Shown: piece after piece, positions 1 through 8,410 of the stretch
Position numbering within the stretch: position 1 is the stretch's first letter
Layout: each line of letters starts with the position of its first letter
DNA from: Ruegeria atlantica
GTDB lineage: Bacteria; Pseudomonadota; Alphaproteobacteria; Rhodobacterales; Rhodobacteraceae
DNA length: 64,000 nucleotides
Direction: 5' to 3'
Assembly (NCBI RefSeq): GCF_013032455.1
Contig: NZ_WQCF01000004.1
Coordinates: 248,001 to 312,000 of the forward strand
Translations under genes and position numbers: made by a program
Notes under the pieces: generated by a model
What the model saw: the letters and a program-made list of their open reading frames with translations, nothing else
Told to the model about the DNA's origin: nothing
Database searches by the model: none

Positions 1-1
1 G

Positions 2-739
2 ACACCTGCGCTCAGCCAAGCCGACGCATTTTTCTTCGAAGTCACCGAAGACGAATTGACAGCCTTTGAAAAGAGCCTTGCCAGCGATCTTAGCCCAGTT
101 CTGATCACTTCGGGGCCGACTCTGATCGATATGATGCCAGAAGAGGACTGGACCGCCCTTTCAGCCGGACTGGCCGAGCGTGGAATCCCAAGCTGGATGG
201 CCGCCAAAATGCGCCCTTGGTTTCTTAGCATGATGCTGGGCATTCCCCCCTGCATGATGCAGGACCCCAACGCCAAACACGGGATGGACGCACGCCTGAC
301 CGATCTGGCCGAAGAACACAGCATTCCACAGTACTCGTTAGAGGAAATTGACGATCTGATGGCCATGTTCGACAGCCACCCCATTGAGAAACAGGTGCAG
401 TCCCTTGTCCGGATGGCCGGAGCGTTTGAGGGTAGCGAAGATCAGTTGGCGACCATGGCCAATGCCTATATCGAAGAGCAGCACGGCCAGATCATTCAAC
501 TGGCACGCCTTCAGGGGCGCGATGCGTCCGGCCTATCGCAAGAGGACTTTGATGAGGAGTGGGCCGGGTTCGAGCAGCAGCTTCTTGTCGGGCGGAACAA
601 CAACTGGATGAAACACATTCTGGATATCCAAGATCAGACCGCGGTGATCGCGGTAGGTGCAGGACATCTGGGCGGAGAGCACGGGCTTCTGAACCAGCTG
701 CAGCAAGCCGGGTACACTCTGACCCGCGCCCCATTCTGA
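2..739 (+). CDS. TraB/GumN family protein, 5'-truncated by the window edge
   Basis: The reading frame is open from base 2, so the TTG at 56 is not a believable start and the N-terminus with any signal peptide lies outside the window. About 245 residues remain. The C-terminal end holds the family motif VGAGHLGGEHGLL followed by a short hydrophobic tail, which together with NNWM upstream is typical of TraB/GumN (Tiki-like) proteins such as E. coli YbaP. Family members are usually secreted or envelope-anchored and have been related to the Tiki metalloproteases through conserved Glu/His motifs. An enzymatic role here is inference. The next gene, ppaC, begins about 110 bases downstream on the same strand and is functionally unrelated. 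Confidence 0.82.
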   Translation, partial: TPALSQADAFFFEVTEDELTAFEKSLASDLSPVLITSGPTLIDMMPEEDWTALSAGLAERGIPSWMAAKMRPWFLSMMLGIPPCMMQDPNAKHGMDARLTDLAEEHSIPQYSLEEIDDLMAMFDSHPIEKQVQSLVRMAGAFEGSEDQLATMANAYIEEQHGQIIQLARLQGRDASGLSQEDFDEEWAGFEQQLLVGRNNNWMKHILDIQDQTAVIAVGAGHLGGEHGLLNQLQQAGYTLTRAPF

Positions 740-849
740 GCGTGTCCGCCAAATATCAGACCAACCGTCGCAGCCTGATCACTGCCGGGTGACAACCCCG
801 GCAGAGCGCCCTATAAGGCGCGCAAATTTATCATCCTCAGGACGCTGAC

Positions 850-1770
850 ATGACAACCCTTGTATTTGGTCACAAATCCCCCGACACCGACTCCACCGGC
901 TCACCGATCCTGTGGTCATGGTATCTAAACAAAGTCAAAGGCGAGAAGGCCGAGCCAGTACTGCTGGGCGAGCCAAACACCGAGGCCGCCTTCATGCTGC
1001 AGCGTTGGGACCTGCCCAAGCCGCGCATCATCGCCGATGTTGAAGCAGACGCACCGGTTGTCATCGTTGACACCAACAACCCGGCCGAGCTGCCCGCCAG
1101 CGTCAACAGCGCCGATATCCGCGCCATCATCGACCACCACAAACTGGTCGGTGGCCTGGAAACCAAAGGCCCAATCGACATCACCGTGCGCCCGCTGGCC
1201 TGCACCGCGACCATCATGGTTGACCTGATGGGCGACGACGCCGCCAAAATGCCCGAGGCCATCAAAGGCGCTGCGCTGACTTGCATCCTGTCGGACACGC
1301 TGGAATTCCGGTCGCCCACCACCACCGCGCATGACCGCGAAGTGGCCGAGAAACTGGCCGCCGATCTGGGCCTGGACGTTTCGGCCTATGCCGCTGACAT
1401 GTTCGCGGCGAAATCGGATGTCTCGTCCTTCTCGGACGCCGAACTGATCCGCATGGACAGCAAGGAATACGAAGTCGACGGCACCAAGTTCCGCGTCTCG
1501 GTTCTGGAAACCACTGCGCCCGGCGTTGTACTGGACCGCAAGGCCAGCCTGGCGGACTCGATGGTCGACGTAGCCAAAGAAGACGGCGTCGATCAGGTTC
1601 TGCTGTTCGTTGTCGACATCCTGAACGAAGAAGCCACCCTGCTGGTGCCGAACGATCTGGTCAAAGGCGTAGCCGAGAAGAGCTTTGGCGCATCGGTCAA
1701 TGGTGACGCCGTTGTTCTGCCCGGCATCATGAGCCGCAAAAAGCAGATCATTCCGAACCTCAAGGTTTGA
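850..1770 (+). CDS. ppaC: Manganese-dependent inorganic pyrophosphatase (family II)
   Basis: This 306-residue protein hydrolyses pyrophosphate to two phosphates in the cytoplasm, pulling biosynthetic reactions forward. It is a family II, DHH-type enzyme: the metal-binding GHKSPDTDS is at residues 7-15, a further metal Asp in VDTNN at about 74, the DHH triad at 95-97, and the substrate-binding SRKKQ near the C-terminus (about 295-299). Length matches the usual 305-310 residues. The ATG follows a leader with GGACGC just upstream. It stands alone, closed by an intrinsic terminator. Confidence 0.96.
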   Translation: MTTLVFGHKSPDTDSTGSPILWSWYLNKVKGEKAEPVLLGEPNTEAAFMLQRWDLPKPRIIADVEADAPVVIVDTNNPAELPASVNSADIRAIIDHHKLVGGLETKGPIDITVRPLACTATIMVDLMGDDAAKMPEAIKGAALTCILSDTLEFRSPTTTAHDREVAEKLAADLGLDVSAYAADMFAAKSDVSSFSDAELIRMDSKEYEVDGTKFRVSVLETTAPGVVLDRKASLADSMVDVAKEDGVDQVLLFVVDILNEEATLLVPNDLVKGVAEKSFGASVNGDAVVLPGIMSRKKQIIPNLKV

Positions 1771-1791
1771 TCCAAATTGCATATTGTGGAA

Positions 1792-1818
1792 AAGGCGTCC
1801 AATTTGGGCGCCTTTTTT
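1792..1818 (+). terminator. Intrinsic terminator after ppaC
   Basis: A nine-pair stem (AAGGCGTCC against GGGCGCCTT, one G-U pair) with a five-base loop is followed by a run of T. It starts about 20 bases after the ppaC stop codon. Confidence 0.85.
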
Positions 1819-1923
1819 CATGGCCACCGCAGAATTGCCCGACATACATCAATGCGGGATGGCCAACGCCGGAAAGCTTTGCCATAGGTGAGGCAACTCC
1901 CATTTCAGACCCCGAGGTCCCTC

Positions 1924-2799
1924 ATGACACAGATCATTCACGCTCTTTCCGAGGTTTCAGACCGTTATCAAGCACTATTTGTTGACCTTTGGGGTTGCGT
2001 TCACAACGGCATCACGGCTTTCCCTGAGGCCGTCGCTGCCCTGCAAGATTACCGTGCAAAAGGCGGGATTGTTGTACTGGTCACGAACTCTCCGAAACCG
2101 CGTGCGGGCGTGGCCGAACAGTTGAAACAGTTCAATGTGCCTGCAGATGCTTATGACACCATTGCCACCAGCGGAGATTCCGCGCGGTCAGCGATGTTCC
2201 GGGGCGCAGTGGGCGAAAAAGTTTATTTCATGGGCGAATGGCAGCGGGATGCGGGGTTCTTTGAACCACTGAAACTGCTGCACCACCCGATCCATATTGA
2301 CCGCGTACCGCTGGCCGAAGCTGAGGGGATCGTCTGCTGTGGCCCGTTTGATCCGATGGCAGACCCATCCGTAAACCGCGCGGATTTCCTCTATGCCAAA
2401 CAGAAGGGTATGAAACTGCTCTGCGCCAACCCCGATATCGTGGTTGACCGGGGTGAGGTTCGGGAATGGTGCGCCGGTGCGCTGGCGAAGCTATATACCG
2501 AGATGGGTGGCGAGAGCCTTTACTTCGGCAAACCCCATCCGCCGATTTACGATCTGGCCCGCCGCCGCCTTCAAGAACTGGGTCACGACATCCCGGATGC
2601 CGACATTCTGGTGATTGGTGACGGGCCCCATACCGACATCCTGGGGGGCATGGGAGAGGGGATTGATTCTCTGTTCATCTCGGGCGGATTGGCCGCGGCA
2701 GAAACAAAAACTGAGCACCATCCGCACCACGAATCTCTAACCGATTATATTGCCAGGGAAAATATAAACCCCACCTACACAATCGGCCGCTTGAGATAG
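1924..2799 (+). CDS. TIGR01459-type HAD superfamily (class IIA) hydrolase
   Basis: A 291-residue HAD phosphatase-like protein. The nucleophile motif is FVDLWGCVHNG (Asp21), followed by VTNSPK as motif II and IGDGPHTDI as the Mg-binding motif IV; this DxWG variant is characteristic of the TIGR01459 subfamily found mainly in alphaproteobacteria. The physiological substrate is unknown; related class IIA enzymes dephosphorylate nucleotides or small sugar phosphates. A GTG at 1888 would give a longer product, but the ATG at 1924 is preceded by GAGG at suitable spacing and matches the family N-terminus. Confidence 0.88.
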   Translation: MTQIIHALSEVSDRYQALFVDLWGCVHNGITAFPEAVAALQDYRAKGGIVVLVTNSPKPRAGVAEQLKQFNVPADAYDTIATSGDSARSAMFRGAVGEKVYFMGEWQRDAGFFEPLKLLHHPIHIDRVPLAEAEGIVCCGPFDPMADPSVNRADFLYAKQKGMKLLCANPDIVVDRGEVREWCAGALAKLYTEMGGESLYFGKPHPPIYDLARRRLQELGHDIPDADILVIGDGPHTDILGGMGEGIDSLFISGGLAAAETKTEHHPHHESLTDYIARENINPTYTIGRLR

Positions 2800-2899
2800 T
2801 CAGAAAAGACTTGATTTTCTGCGCTTGCGAAGTAATAAAGTTGCCGAACCTGGGCGACATTGATCCTTTTGTTGCTCAATGATTGCAAGTGAGGGCGAC

Positions 2900-3343
2900 A
2901 TGTTGGACAATCTTCCGCGCGGCACGATCTGTATTGAAGACATCGAAATGGGCATGACCCGTCACCTGCGCAAAGTGGTGACGGACGAAGATATCGAGAT
3001 GTTCGCGCAGGTATCGACCGACCGGAATCCGGTTCACCTGGATGACGACTACGCCCGCGATACGATCTTTGAAGGCCGCATCGCGCACGGAATGCTGACT
3101 GCGGGGCTGATCTCGGCCGTGATTGGTGAACAGTTGCCCGGTCACGGCACGGTTTACATGGGTCAGTCGTTGAAATTCCTGGCCCCTGTGCGCCCCGGCG
3201 ACATGGTATATGCCGAGGTCAAGGTGATCGACATCGACTTTGCCAAGCGCCGCGTGAAGCTGGATTGCCATTGCGCCGTCGACGGTAAGAAAGTGCTGAT
3301 TGGCGAGGCGATGGTTCTGGCCCCGTCCCGCAAATTCGACTGA
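2900..3343 (+). CDS. MaoC family (R)-enoyl-CoA hydratase-like protein
   Basis: A 147-residue single hot-dog-fold protein. It carries the hydratase-2 signature with DRNPVHLDDDYA around residues 46-57 followed by IAHGML, giving the catalytic Asp/His pair of PhaJ-type (R)-specific enoyl-CoA hydratases. These hydrate trans-2-enoyl-CoA to (R)-3-hydroxyacyl-CoA and can feed polyhydroxyalkanoate synthesis or side-chain degradation; which pathway applies here cannot be read from the neighbours. GAGGG lies four bases before the chosen ATG, better than the upstream in-frame start at 2879. A terminator follows. Confidence 0.88.
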   Translation: MLDNLPRGTICIEDIEMGMTRHLRKVVTDEDIEMFAQVSTDRNPVHLDDDYARDTIFEGRIAHGMLTAGLISAVIGEQLPGHGTVYMGQSLKFLAPVRPGDMVYAEVKVIDIDFAKRRVKLDCHCAVDGKKVLIGEAMVLAPSRKFD

Positions 3344-3364
3344 TCGGCTTAAATTTACTATCGG

Positions 3365-3388
3365 AAGGCGCCAAATGGCGCCTTTTTT
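3365..3388 (+). terminator. Intrinsic terminator after the MaoC gene
   Basis: Perfect eight-pair stem AAGGCGCC / GGCGCCTT with a four-base loop, followed by a T run, about 20 bases past the stop. Confidence 0.88.
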
Positions 3389-3425
3389 GTTGTCCTAAAC
3401 AACAGCGTCACTGATCATAGGATTT

Positions 3426-4415
3426 TCAGGCTAGTCGCGTGCGCTTGCGCCCCTTTAACGCGCCGGATTCCAGAATAATTTTAGAAACCAAGTGTTCGCG
3501 CCGATAGGCCATAACATGCACGCCAGAGACTCCGGCGATTTCCCGAATTTGTTGGATCAATTCGATGCAAATCATTTTACCTTCTTCAGCTGGGTCGCTC
3601 GCTTTTTCCATCCGTTCGATGACCTCGTCTGGGACGTGAATACCCGGCACGTTGCTACGCATCCAACGGGCCGAGCGTGCGGACGCAATCGGGCCAACGC
3701 CGGCGATTATGAATACTTTCTTGTCCAAACCGCTATCCCGTACACGCGCCATGAATTTTTCAAACAGCGGAATGTCGTAAATATAATTGGTCTGAATGTA
3801 CTCAGCGCCGGCCTCGACCTTCTTTGCCAACCGATCCGGACGCCAATCATATGGGGGAATACAGGGATTCTCTGCCGCCCCCAGAAACAGTTGCGGCGGG
3901 CGCGTGATCTTTCGACCGGACAGAAACGTCCCTTGATCGCGCATGGTTCGGATGGTGCGTAACAATGTAAGAGAGTCAAAGTCGAATACCGGCTTGGCCC
4001 CAGGCTGATCCCCGACGCCGACCCCGTCACCCGTCAGGCACAAAACATTGCTTACGCCCAATGCAGCGGCTCCAAGAACATCACCCTGGATGGCGATCCG
4101 GTTTCGGTCACGGCAAGAGATCTGATAGACGGGCGAATATCCCGCCCGCGTTAACAAAGCACAGATCCCGATCGATGACATATGGCAATTGGCGCCCGAA
4201 GCATCTGTCGCATTGATTGCATCTGCAACTTCTCCCAAAGGCTGTGCAGCCTGAAAAACATCTTCTGGGTCGGCACTGTCAGGTGGATTCAATTCCGCTG
4301 TCACTGCAAAACGGCCCGAGCGCAGAACTTTCTCTAGCCGACTATGCGAAACATACCCCTCGGGCGTTGGGACATAGCCCGTGGTTTCTATTTCGCCTCT
4401 GCGCGTATCACTCAT
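3426..4415 (-). CDS. metF: Methylenetetrahydrofolate reductase family protein (MetF)
   Basis: A 329-residue MTHFR TIM-barrel flavoprotein that interconverts 5,10-methylene- and 5-methyl-tetrahydrofolate. Recognisable stretches are FAVTAELNPP near the N-terminus, the FAD-region CLTGDG, and the substrate-side QTNYIYD. The upstream gene overlaps it by four bases (ATGA) and encodes a separate cysteine-rich MTHFR_C protein, so the two are translationally coupled. That arrangement resembles the MetF-MetV complexes of C1-metabolising bacteria more than the single-chain NADH enzyme of enterobacteria. The usual physiological direction here (methionine supply or methyl-group oxidation) is not shown by the sequence. 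Confidence 0.88.
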   Translation of the reverse strand: MSDTRRGEIETTGYVPTPEGYVSHSRLEKVLRSGRFAVTAELNPPDSADPEDVFQAAQPLGEVADAINATDASGANCHMSSIGICALLTRAGYSPVYQISCRDRNRIAIQGDVLGAAALGVSNVLCLTGDGVGVGDQPGAKPVFDFDSLTLLRTIRTMRDQGTFLSGRKITRPPQLFLGAAENPCIPPYDWRPDRLAKKVEAGAEYIQTNYIYDIPLFEKFMARVRDSGLDKKVFIIAGVGPIASARSARWMRSNVPGIHVPDEVIERMEKASDPAEEGKMICIELIQQIREIAGVSGVHVMAYRREHLVSKIILESGALKGRKRTRLA

Positions 4416-4993
4416 TTCTTCAGATCCCGGTTGATCGCATTGGGCGGCTCAGCGGCCAGCGGTGCCGCAGAAGGCTCATTTTTGCGCGCCTCGGGGAAGG
4501 CCTGCGCCAGTGTCTCGCGCGCAGCATCCCGCGCCTGTCGTTCTTTCGCGGCGATTTCTCGACTGACCCGCAGCCACGACGATGATCCGCGTAACGTATG
4601 CTCGACTGGAGGAAGGACTTCTTTTATCTTGTCCCCGCCGTCCCGCATGCGGCTGGCCCCGTCCCAAGCCAAAGCCCAAACACATTTCATGTCGGGCTTT
4701 ACTTCGCAGTACTCGCCGGGCCGCACGCCTCCGCATGGTCCGTTTCGCAATTGTTTCGGACAATTCATCGGGCAGGACATTCCAGTCGAAGACAGGACAC
4801 ATTGCCCACACATCTTGCAGTCGAACAGCAAAGTCTTCACACCTTTTTCGACCAGCGCGATTGGGCGTTCAACCCGGTTGTAACCGATTTTCGCGAATAC
4901 CGGATCCAGCGAGACCATAGCGCGTTCGACGCACTTATAAATCCACTCGAAAGTGCGGGCATGGCGTATCGCGAACAAACGCAATCTATACAC
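4412..4993 (-). CDS. MTHFR_C zinc-binding partner protein (MetV-like)
   Basis: A 193-residue protein with the PF12225-type methylenetetrahydrofolate reductase C-terminal domain. Eight cysteines sit at about residues 59, 62, 65, 74, 78, 87, 96 and 104 (CKMCGQC, SCPMNC, GPCGG), a probable zinc or metal site. The rest is charged and Ala-rich. The GTG start at 4993 has GAGGAGG eight bases upstream. It is the first gene of a two-gene unit and overlaps metF by four bases. In acetogens the equivalent MetV forms a complex with MetF; the same is inferred here. Confidence 0.8.
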   Translation of the reverse strand: MYRLRLFAIRHARTFEWIYKCVERAMVSLDPVFAKIGYNRVERPIALVEKGVKTLLFDCKMCGQCVLSSTGMSCPMNCPKQLRNGPCGGVRPGEYCEVKPDMKCVWALAWDGASRMRDGGDKIKEVLPPVEHTLRGSSSWLRVSREIAAKERQARDAARETLAQAFPEARKNEPSAAPLAAEPPNAINRDLKK

Positions 4994-5221
4994 AACTCTG
5001 CCTCCTCTGCTGGGTTCACCTGAACCTCGTCAGGACGCTAACCCGAAACATTTCATTCCCGGTGGTCGAACTTTCAGTCTACACTCAGGTTTTTTTTTAA
5101 CTCAAGCAGTTGTGGACCAACCGCTGACTTCGCAGGAACACACAGCCAACCTTGACCAAACCGAAAAGGGCTGTCGGTAAGTGCGCCAACGCACCGTCAA
5201 AGTTCATTCTGGAGCTTGAAC

Positions 5222-6184
5222 ATGTGTCCCTGCCCGGTTACGCAAACTCTCATGCGCATCATCCGGGATTTTCAATTCATCGAGCCTGAAGACCGCGGCG
5301 CCAGCGTGGCGATCGGGAACTTTGACGGCGTTCATATCGGCCACCAATCGGTGATCGAGCTGGCACGAAATGCCGCGCCGAATGCCCCCCTAGGCGTGCT
5401 TACATTTGAGCCTCATCCACGTGAGTATTTTGCGCCCGATGCCCCCCCTTTTCGACTGATGCGCGGCAATGCCCGCGCGCACCGGCTAGAGAAGCTGGGT
5501 GTCAAGAAACTGTATGAACTGCCCTTCAACGCCGCCTTGGCTGGGCTGACCCCGGAAGAGTTCGCGCGAAACGTAATTTGCGACGGGCTGGGCCTGTCGC
5601 ATGTGGTGGTTGGTGCCGATTTCTGCTTCGGCAAAGGGCGCAGCGGCTCGGCTGAAGACATGGTTCGATTTGGGCAACAATTGGGGTTTGGCGTCACCAT
5701 CGCGCCACTGATGGAACGCTCTGAGAATGTCGTGTCGTCTACGGCCATCCGCACCGCCCTGACCGAAGGTCGCCCCAGTGACGCAGCCAACATGCTGGGC
5801 CACTGGCACCGGATCGAGGGTGAGGTGATCGGCGGTGAACAGCGCGGGCGCGAGTTGGGCTTTCCCACGGCCAACATGTCTATCGAAGGTCTGCACCCGC
5901 CGAAATTTGGCGTCTATGCAGTGCTGGTTGACGTCTTGGACGGGCCGCATCACGGCAGCTATCACGGCGCAGCCTCGGTTGGGACACGTCCGATGTTCAA
6001 TGGCGAAGTACCCAATATCGAGACTTTCCTCTTTAATTTCTCGGGCGACCTGTACGGCGCGACGTTATCGGTCGGGCTGGTCGAGTACCTGCGCCCCGAG
6101 TTGACCTTTGACGGCCTCGAAGGTCTGATCGCGCAGATGAATTCCGATTGCGACAAGGCCCGCACCGTGCTGGCCGCGCTATGA
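5222..6184 (+). CDS. ribF: Bifunctional riboflavin kinase / FAD synthetase
   Basis: A protein of about 320 residues that phosphorylates riboflavin to FMN and adenylylates FMN to FAD. The N-terminal nucleotidyltransferase domain begins with GNFDGVHIGH; the C-terminal flavokinase domain has RGRELGFPTAN and later IETFLFNF. Two starts compete. ATG 5222 has GGAG seven bases upstream, while ATG 5252 (MRIIRDFQF) fits the usual family N-terminus but lacks a clear ribosome site. I prefer 5222 on the ribosome site, with doubt. The stop overlaps the start of the next gene (ATGA). I saw no FMN riboswitch in the roughly 200 bases upstream. Confidence 0.92.
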   Translation: MCPCPVTQTLMRIIRDFQFIEPEDRGASVAIGNFDGVHIGHQSVIELARNAAPNAPLGVLTFEPHPREYFAPDAPPFRLMRGNARAHRLEKLGVKKLYELPFNAALAGLTPEEFARNVICDGLGLSHVVVGADFCFGKGRSGSAEDMVRFGQQLGFGVTIAPLMERSENVVSSTAIRTALTEGRPSDAANMLGHWHRIEGEVIGGEQRGRELGFPTANMSIEGLHPPKFGVYAVLVDVLDGPHHGSYHGAASVGTRPMFNGEVPNIETFLFNFSGDLYGATLSVGLVEYLRPELTFDGLEGLIAQMNSDCDKARTVLAAL

Positions 6185-6654
6185 CCACTGACCCGATTGA
6201 CCGCAACGGCCTCAGCCCCCGCTTCTGGGAACGCAAGCCCCTAACCAAGATGAACCAGCGCGAGTGGGAAGCGCTGTGCGACGGCTGTGGCAAGTGCTGC
6301 CTGAACAAGCTTGAGGACGAAGACACTGGCGAGGTTGCCCTAACCTGTGTCGCCTGCCGCCTGCTGGACGACGAGAGCTGCCGCTGCACGCAATACGACA
6401 TCCGCCACCAATTCGTACCGGAATGTATCGTGATGAAGCCCGAAAATATCGACGATCACGCCTATTGGTTGCCGCAGACCTGCGCCTATCGGCTGCTGTG
6501 GGAAGGGAAACCGCTTTACGACTGGCACCCTTTGATATCTGGTACGCCAGACAGCGTGCACGCCGCAGGTATTTCGGTTCAGGGGCGCACGGTATCCGAG
6601 TTTGAAACACCCATCGAAGAGTGGGAAGACTATATCATCGAGGAGCCCAACTGA
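6181..6654 (+). CDS. YcgN family cysteine-cluster protein (UPF0260)
   Basis: A 157-residue protein with the YcgN/YkgJ cysteine cluster: CDGCGKCC near residues 31-38, then CVACRLL and CRCTQY. The pattern suggests a metal or Fe-S site, but the function of the family is unknown. The ATG overlaps the ribF stop as ATGA, so it is co-translated with ribF, and its own stop overlaps the start of the aldolase gene as TGATG. The ORF could open further upstream at 6148, but that would lie within ribF and lacks family similarity. Confidence 0.88.
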   Translation: MTTDPIDRNGLSPRFWERKPLTKMNQREWEALCDGCGKCCLNKLEDEDTGEVALTCVACRLLDDESCRCTQYDIRHQFVPECIVMKPENIDDHAYWLPQTCAYRLLWEGKPLYDWHPLISGTPDSVHAAGISVQGRTVSEFETPIEEWEDYIIEEPN

Positions 6655-7688
6655 TGTATTTCGCTTCTGACAATTCCGGCCCGGTTCACCCTCAGGTCAT
6701 GGCCGCTTTGAACGAAGCAAATCAGGGCTATCAGATGGCCTACGGGGCCGACACCATGATGAACGAAGTGCGGGATCGCATCCGCGGCATCTTCGAAGCC
6801 CCCGGCGCGGCGGTGTATCTGGTGGCCACCGGGACGGCGGCAAACGTGCTGGCATTGTCGACACTGGCAAACCCCTGGGAGACGATCTTTTGCTCTCCTG
6901 TCGCCCACATCCATGAAGACGAGTGCAACGCGCCGGAATTTTACAGCGGTGCCAAGCTGACGCTGGTACCCGGCGGCGACAAGATGGAGCCTGAGGCCCT
7001 GCGCCAGTCTATCCTTGCCGAAGAAACGCGCGGCGTACATGGTCCGCAACGGGGTCCAGTGTCGATCACGCAAGTGACTGAACGCGGCTCGGTCTATTCG
7101 CTGAGTGAATTGCACGCGCTGTGCGGCGTCGCCAAGGAATATGGGTTGCCGGTCCACTTGGACGGTGCGCGATTTACCAACGCTCTGGTGGCGCTGAATT
7201 GTTCCCCTGCCGAGATGACATGGAAGGCGGGCGTGGATGCCGTCAGCTTTGGCGGTACCAAGAACGGGTTGATGGGTGTTGAGGCAGTCGTATTCTTTGA
7301 CGAAACGAAAGCCTGGGAATTCGAGTTGCGCCGGAAAAGGGGCGCGCATCTTTTCTCAAAACATCGCTATCTGTCTGCTCAGATGGCAGCGTATCTACAA
7401 GATGACCTTTGGCTGCAGTCGGCACGCGAGGCTAACGCCAAATGCGCCCGGCTGGCTGACGGTCTGCGTGAAAAGGGCGCGAGTTTCCTGCATGAACCAC
7501 AGGCGAACATGATCTTTGCACAGTTTTCCCGCGCCCGGCACAAGCAACTGCACGAGGCCGGGGCCGTTTACCACCTGTGGGGGGCCGAACTGGACGGGGC
7601 AAACGACGAAGAAATCCTTGCCTGCCGCCTTGTCTGCGACTGGTCGATCAGCAACGAAGATATCGACCGCTTCCTCGCCCTACTCTGA
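6654..7688 (+). CDS. ltaE: Low-specificity L-threonine aldolase
   Basis: A 344-residue fold-type I PLP enzyme that cleaves L-threonine or L-allo-threonine to glycine and acetaldehyde. Features visible are FASDNSG at the N-terminus, HLDGARF (the PLP-ring Asp) and SFGGTKNG carrying the Schiff-base lysine at roughly residue 206. It is third in a tightly packed ribF-ycgN-ltaE unit, with its ATG overlapping the previous stop by one base. It converges on a minus-strand gene 12 bases downstream. Confidence 0.92.
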   Translation: MYFASDNSGPVHPQVMAALNEANQGYQMAYGADTMMNEVRDRIRGIFEAPGAAVYLVATGTAANVLALSTLANPWETIFCSPVAHIHEDECNAPEFYSGAKLTLVPGGDKMEPEALRQSILAEETRGVHGPQRGPVSITQVTERGSVYSLSELHALCGVAKEYGLPVHLDGARFTNALVALNCSPAEMTWKAGVDAVSFGGTKNGLMGVEAVVFFDETKAWEFELRRKRGAHLFSKHRYLSAQMAAYLQDDLWLQSAREANAKCARLADGLREKGASFLHEPQANMIFAQFSRARHKQLHEAGAVYHLWGAELDGANDEEILACRLVCDWSISNEDIDRFLALL

Positions 7689-7699
7689 CGAGAGGTCTG

Positions 7700-8302
7700 T
7701 CAGCCGCTCAATTCGGTCAGGTGGCGGTCCAGGTCATCCAACCGGTCCTGCCCCCAGAACCTCTGATCGTCTTCAGTGATGTAGAACGGAGCGCCAAAGG
7801 CCCCGCGTTCAACGGCTTCTTCCAGATTGGCGGCATAGGTCTCGGCCCCAACCAACAATCCACTATCGGCAAGGCTTGGATCGAACCCGGCTTTCGACAG
7901 GCAATCACGGATCACGTCATCTTGTGCGATGTCCTTTTCCTCGGCCCAGCAGGCCCGCAGAAAAGATTGAACCAGTTTACCGACATCCCCTGACCCATCC
8001 TTCACCGCCGCAATTACCGCATAGGACGACGGTGCCATATTGGTTGGCCAATGCGCGGGCTGCAGGTTAAAATCCATGCCTAGGGCTTTTGACTGCCGCA
8101 GCAATTCCTGGACCCTGTATTCAATGCGCGAGGGATGGCGATCTTTCGGCGGAGTTCCCCCGGTACATCCGAACAGCGCCATGATATCTAGCGGTTTGTA
8201 ATTGATCGTAGCGCCATGCTTGGCCGCAATCTCTTCGAGCCGCGAACCTGCCAAATAAGTGTATGGCGAGATTGTCGCAAAAAAGTAGTCAATTTGGGCC
8301 AT
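7700..8302 (-). CDS. DsbA-family 2-hydroxychromene-2-carboxylate isomerase-like protein
   Basis: A 200-residue thioredoxin-fold protein of the HCCA isomerase/GST-kappa branch of the DsbA family. The start IDYFFATISPYTYLA replaces the CxxC of disulfide oxidoreductases with a Ser-containing motif, and GAFGAPFYI near the C-terminus is the usual cis-Pro region. Members act in naphthalene degradation or as glutathione-dependent isomerases; with no aromatic-degradation genes nearby, the substrate is unknown. The ATG at 8302 has GGAGAAAG upstream; the longer frame to 8425 would intrude on the prs promoter side. Confidence 0.86.
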   Translation of the reverse strand: MAQIDYFFATISPYTYLAGSRLEEIAAKHGATINYKPLDIMALFGCTGGTPPKDRHPSRIEYRVQELLRQSKALGMDFNLQPAHWPTNMAPSSYAVIAAVKDGSGDVGKLVQSFLRACWAEEKDIAQDDVIRDCLSKAGFDPSLADSGLLVGAETYAANLEEAVERGAFGAPFYITEDDQRFWGQDRLDDLDRHLTELSG

Positions 8303-8410
8303 GTGCACTTTCTCCGCTGCGTTACCTTTGCTGGACGGTAAGGCCATGCTAAGCGGTGTCAAAATCACGAATCTGTCACATTTGCCATAGCTGCCCGGGG
8401 ACCTCAGCCG

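Noticed and set aside
925..1845. 306-residue minus-strand frame over ppaC
   Set aside because: Antisense to a complete family II pyrophosphatase gene.
5024..5221. FMN riboswitch upstream of ribF
   Set aside because: No recognisable RFN element; the interval is AT-rich and unstructured by eye.
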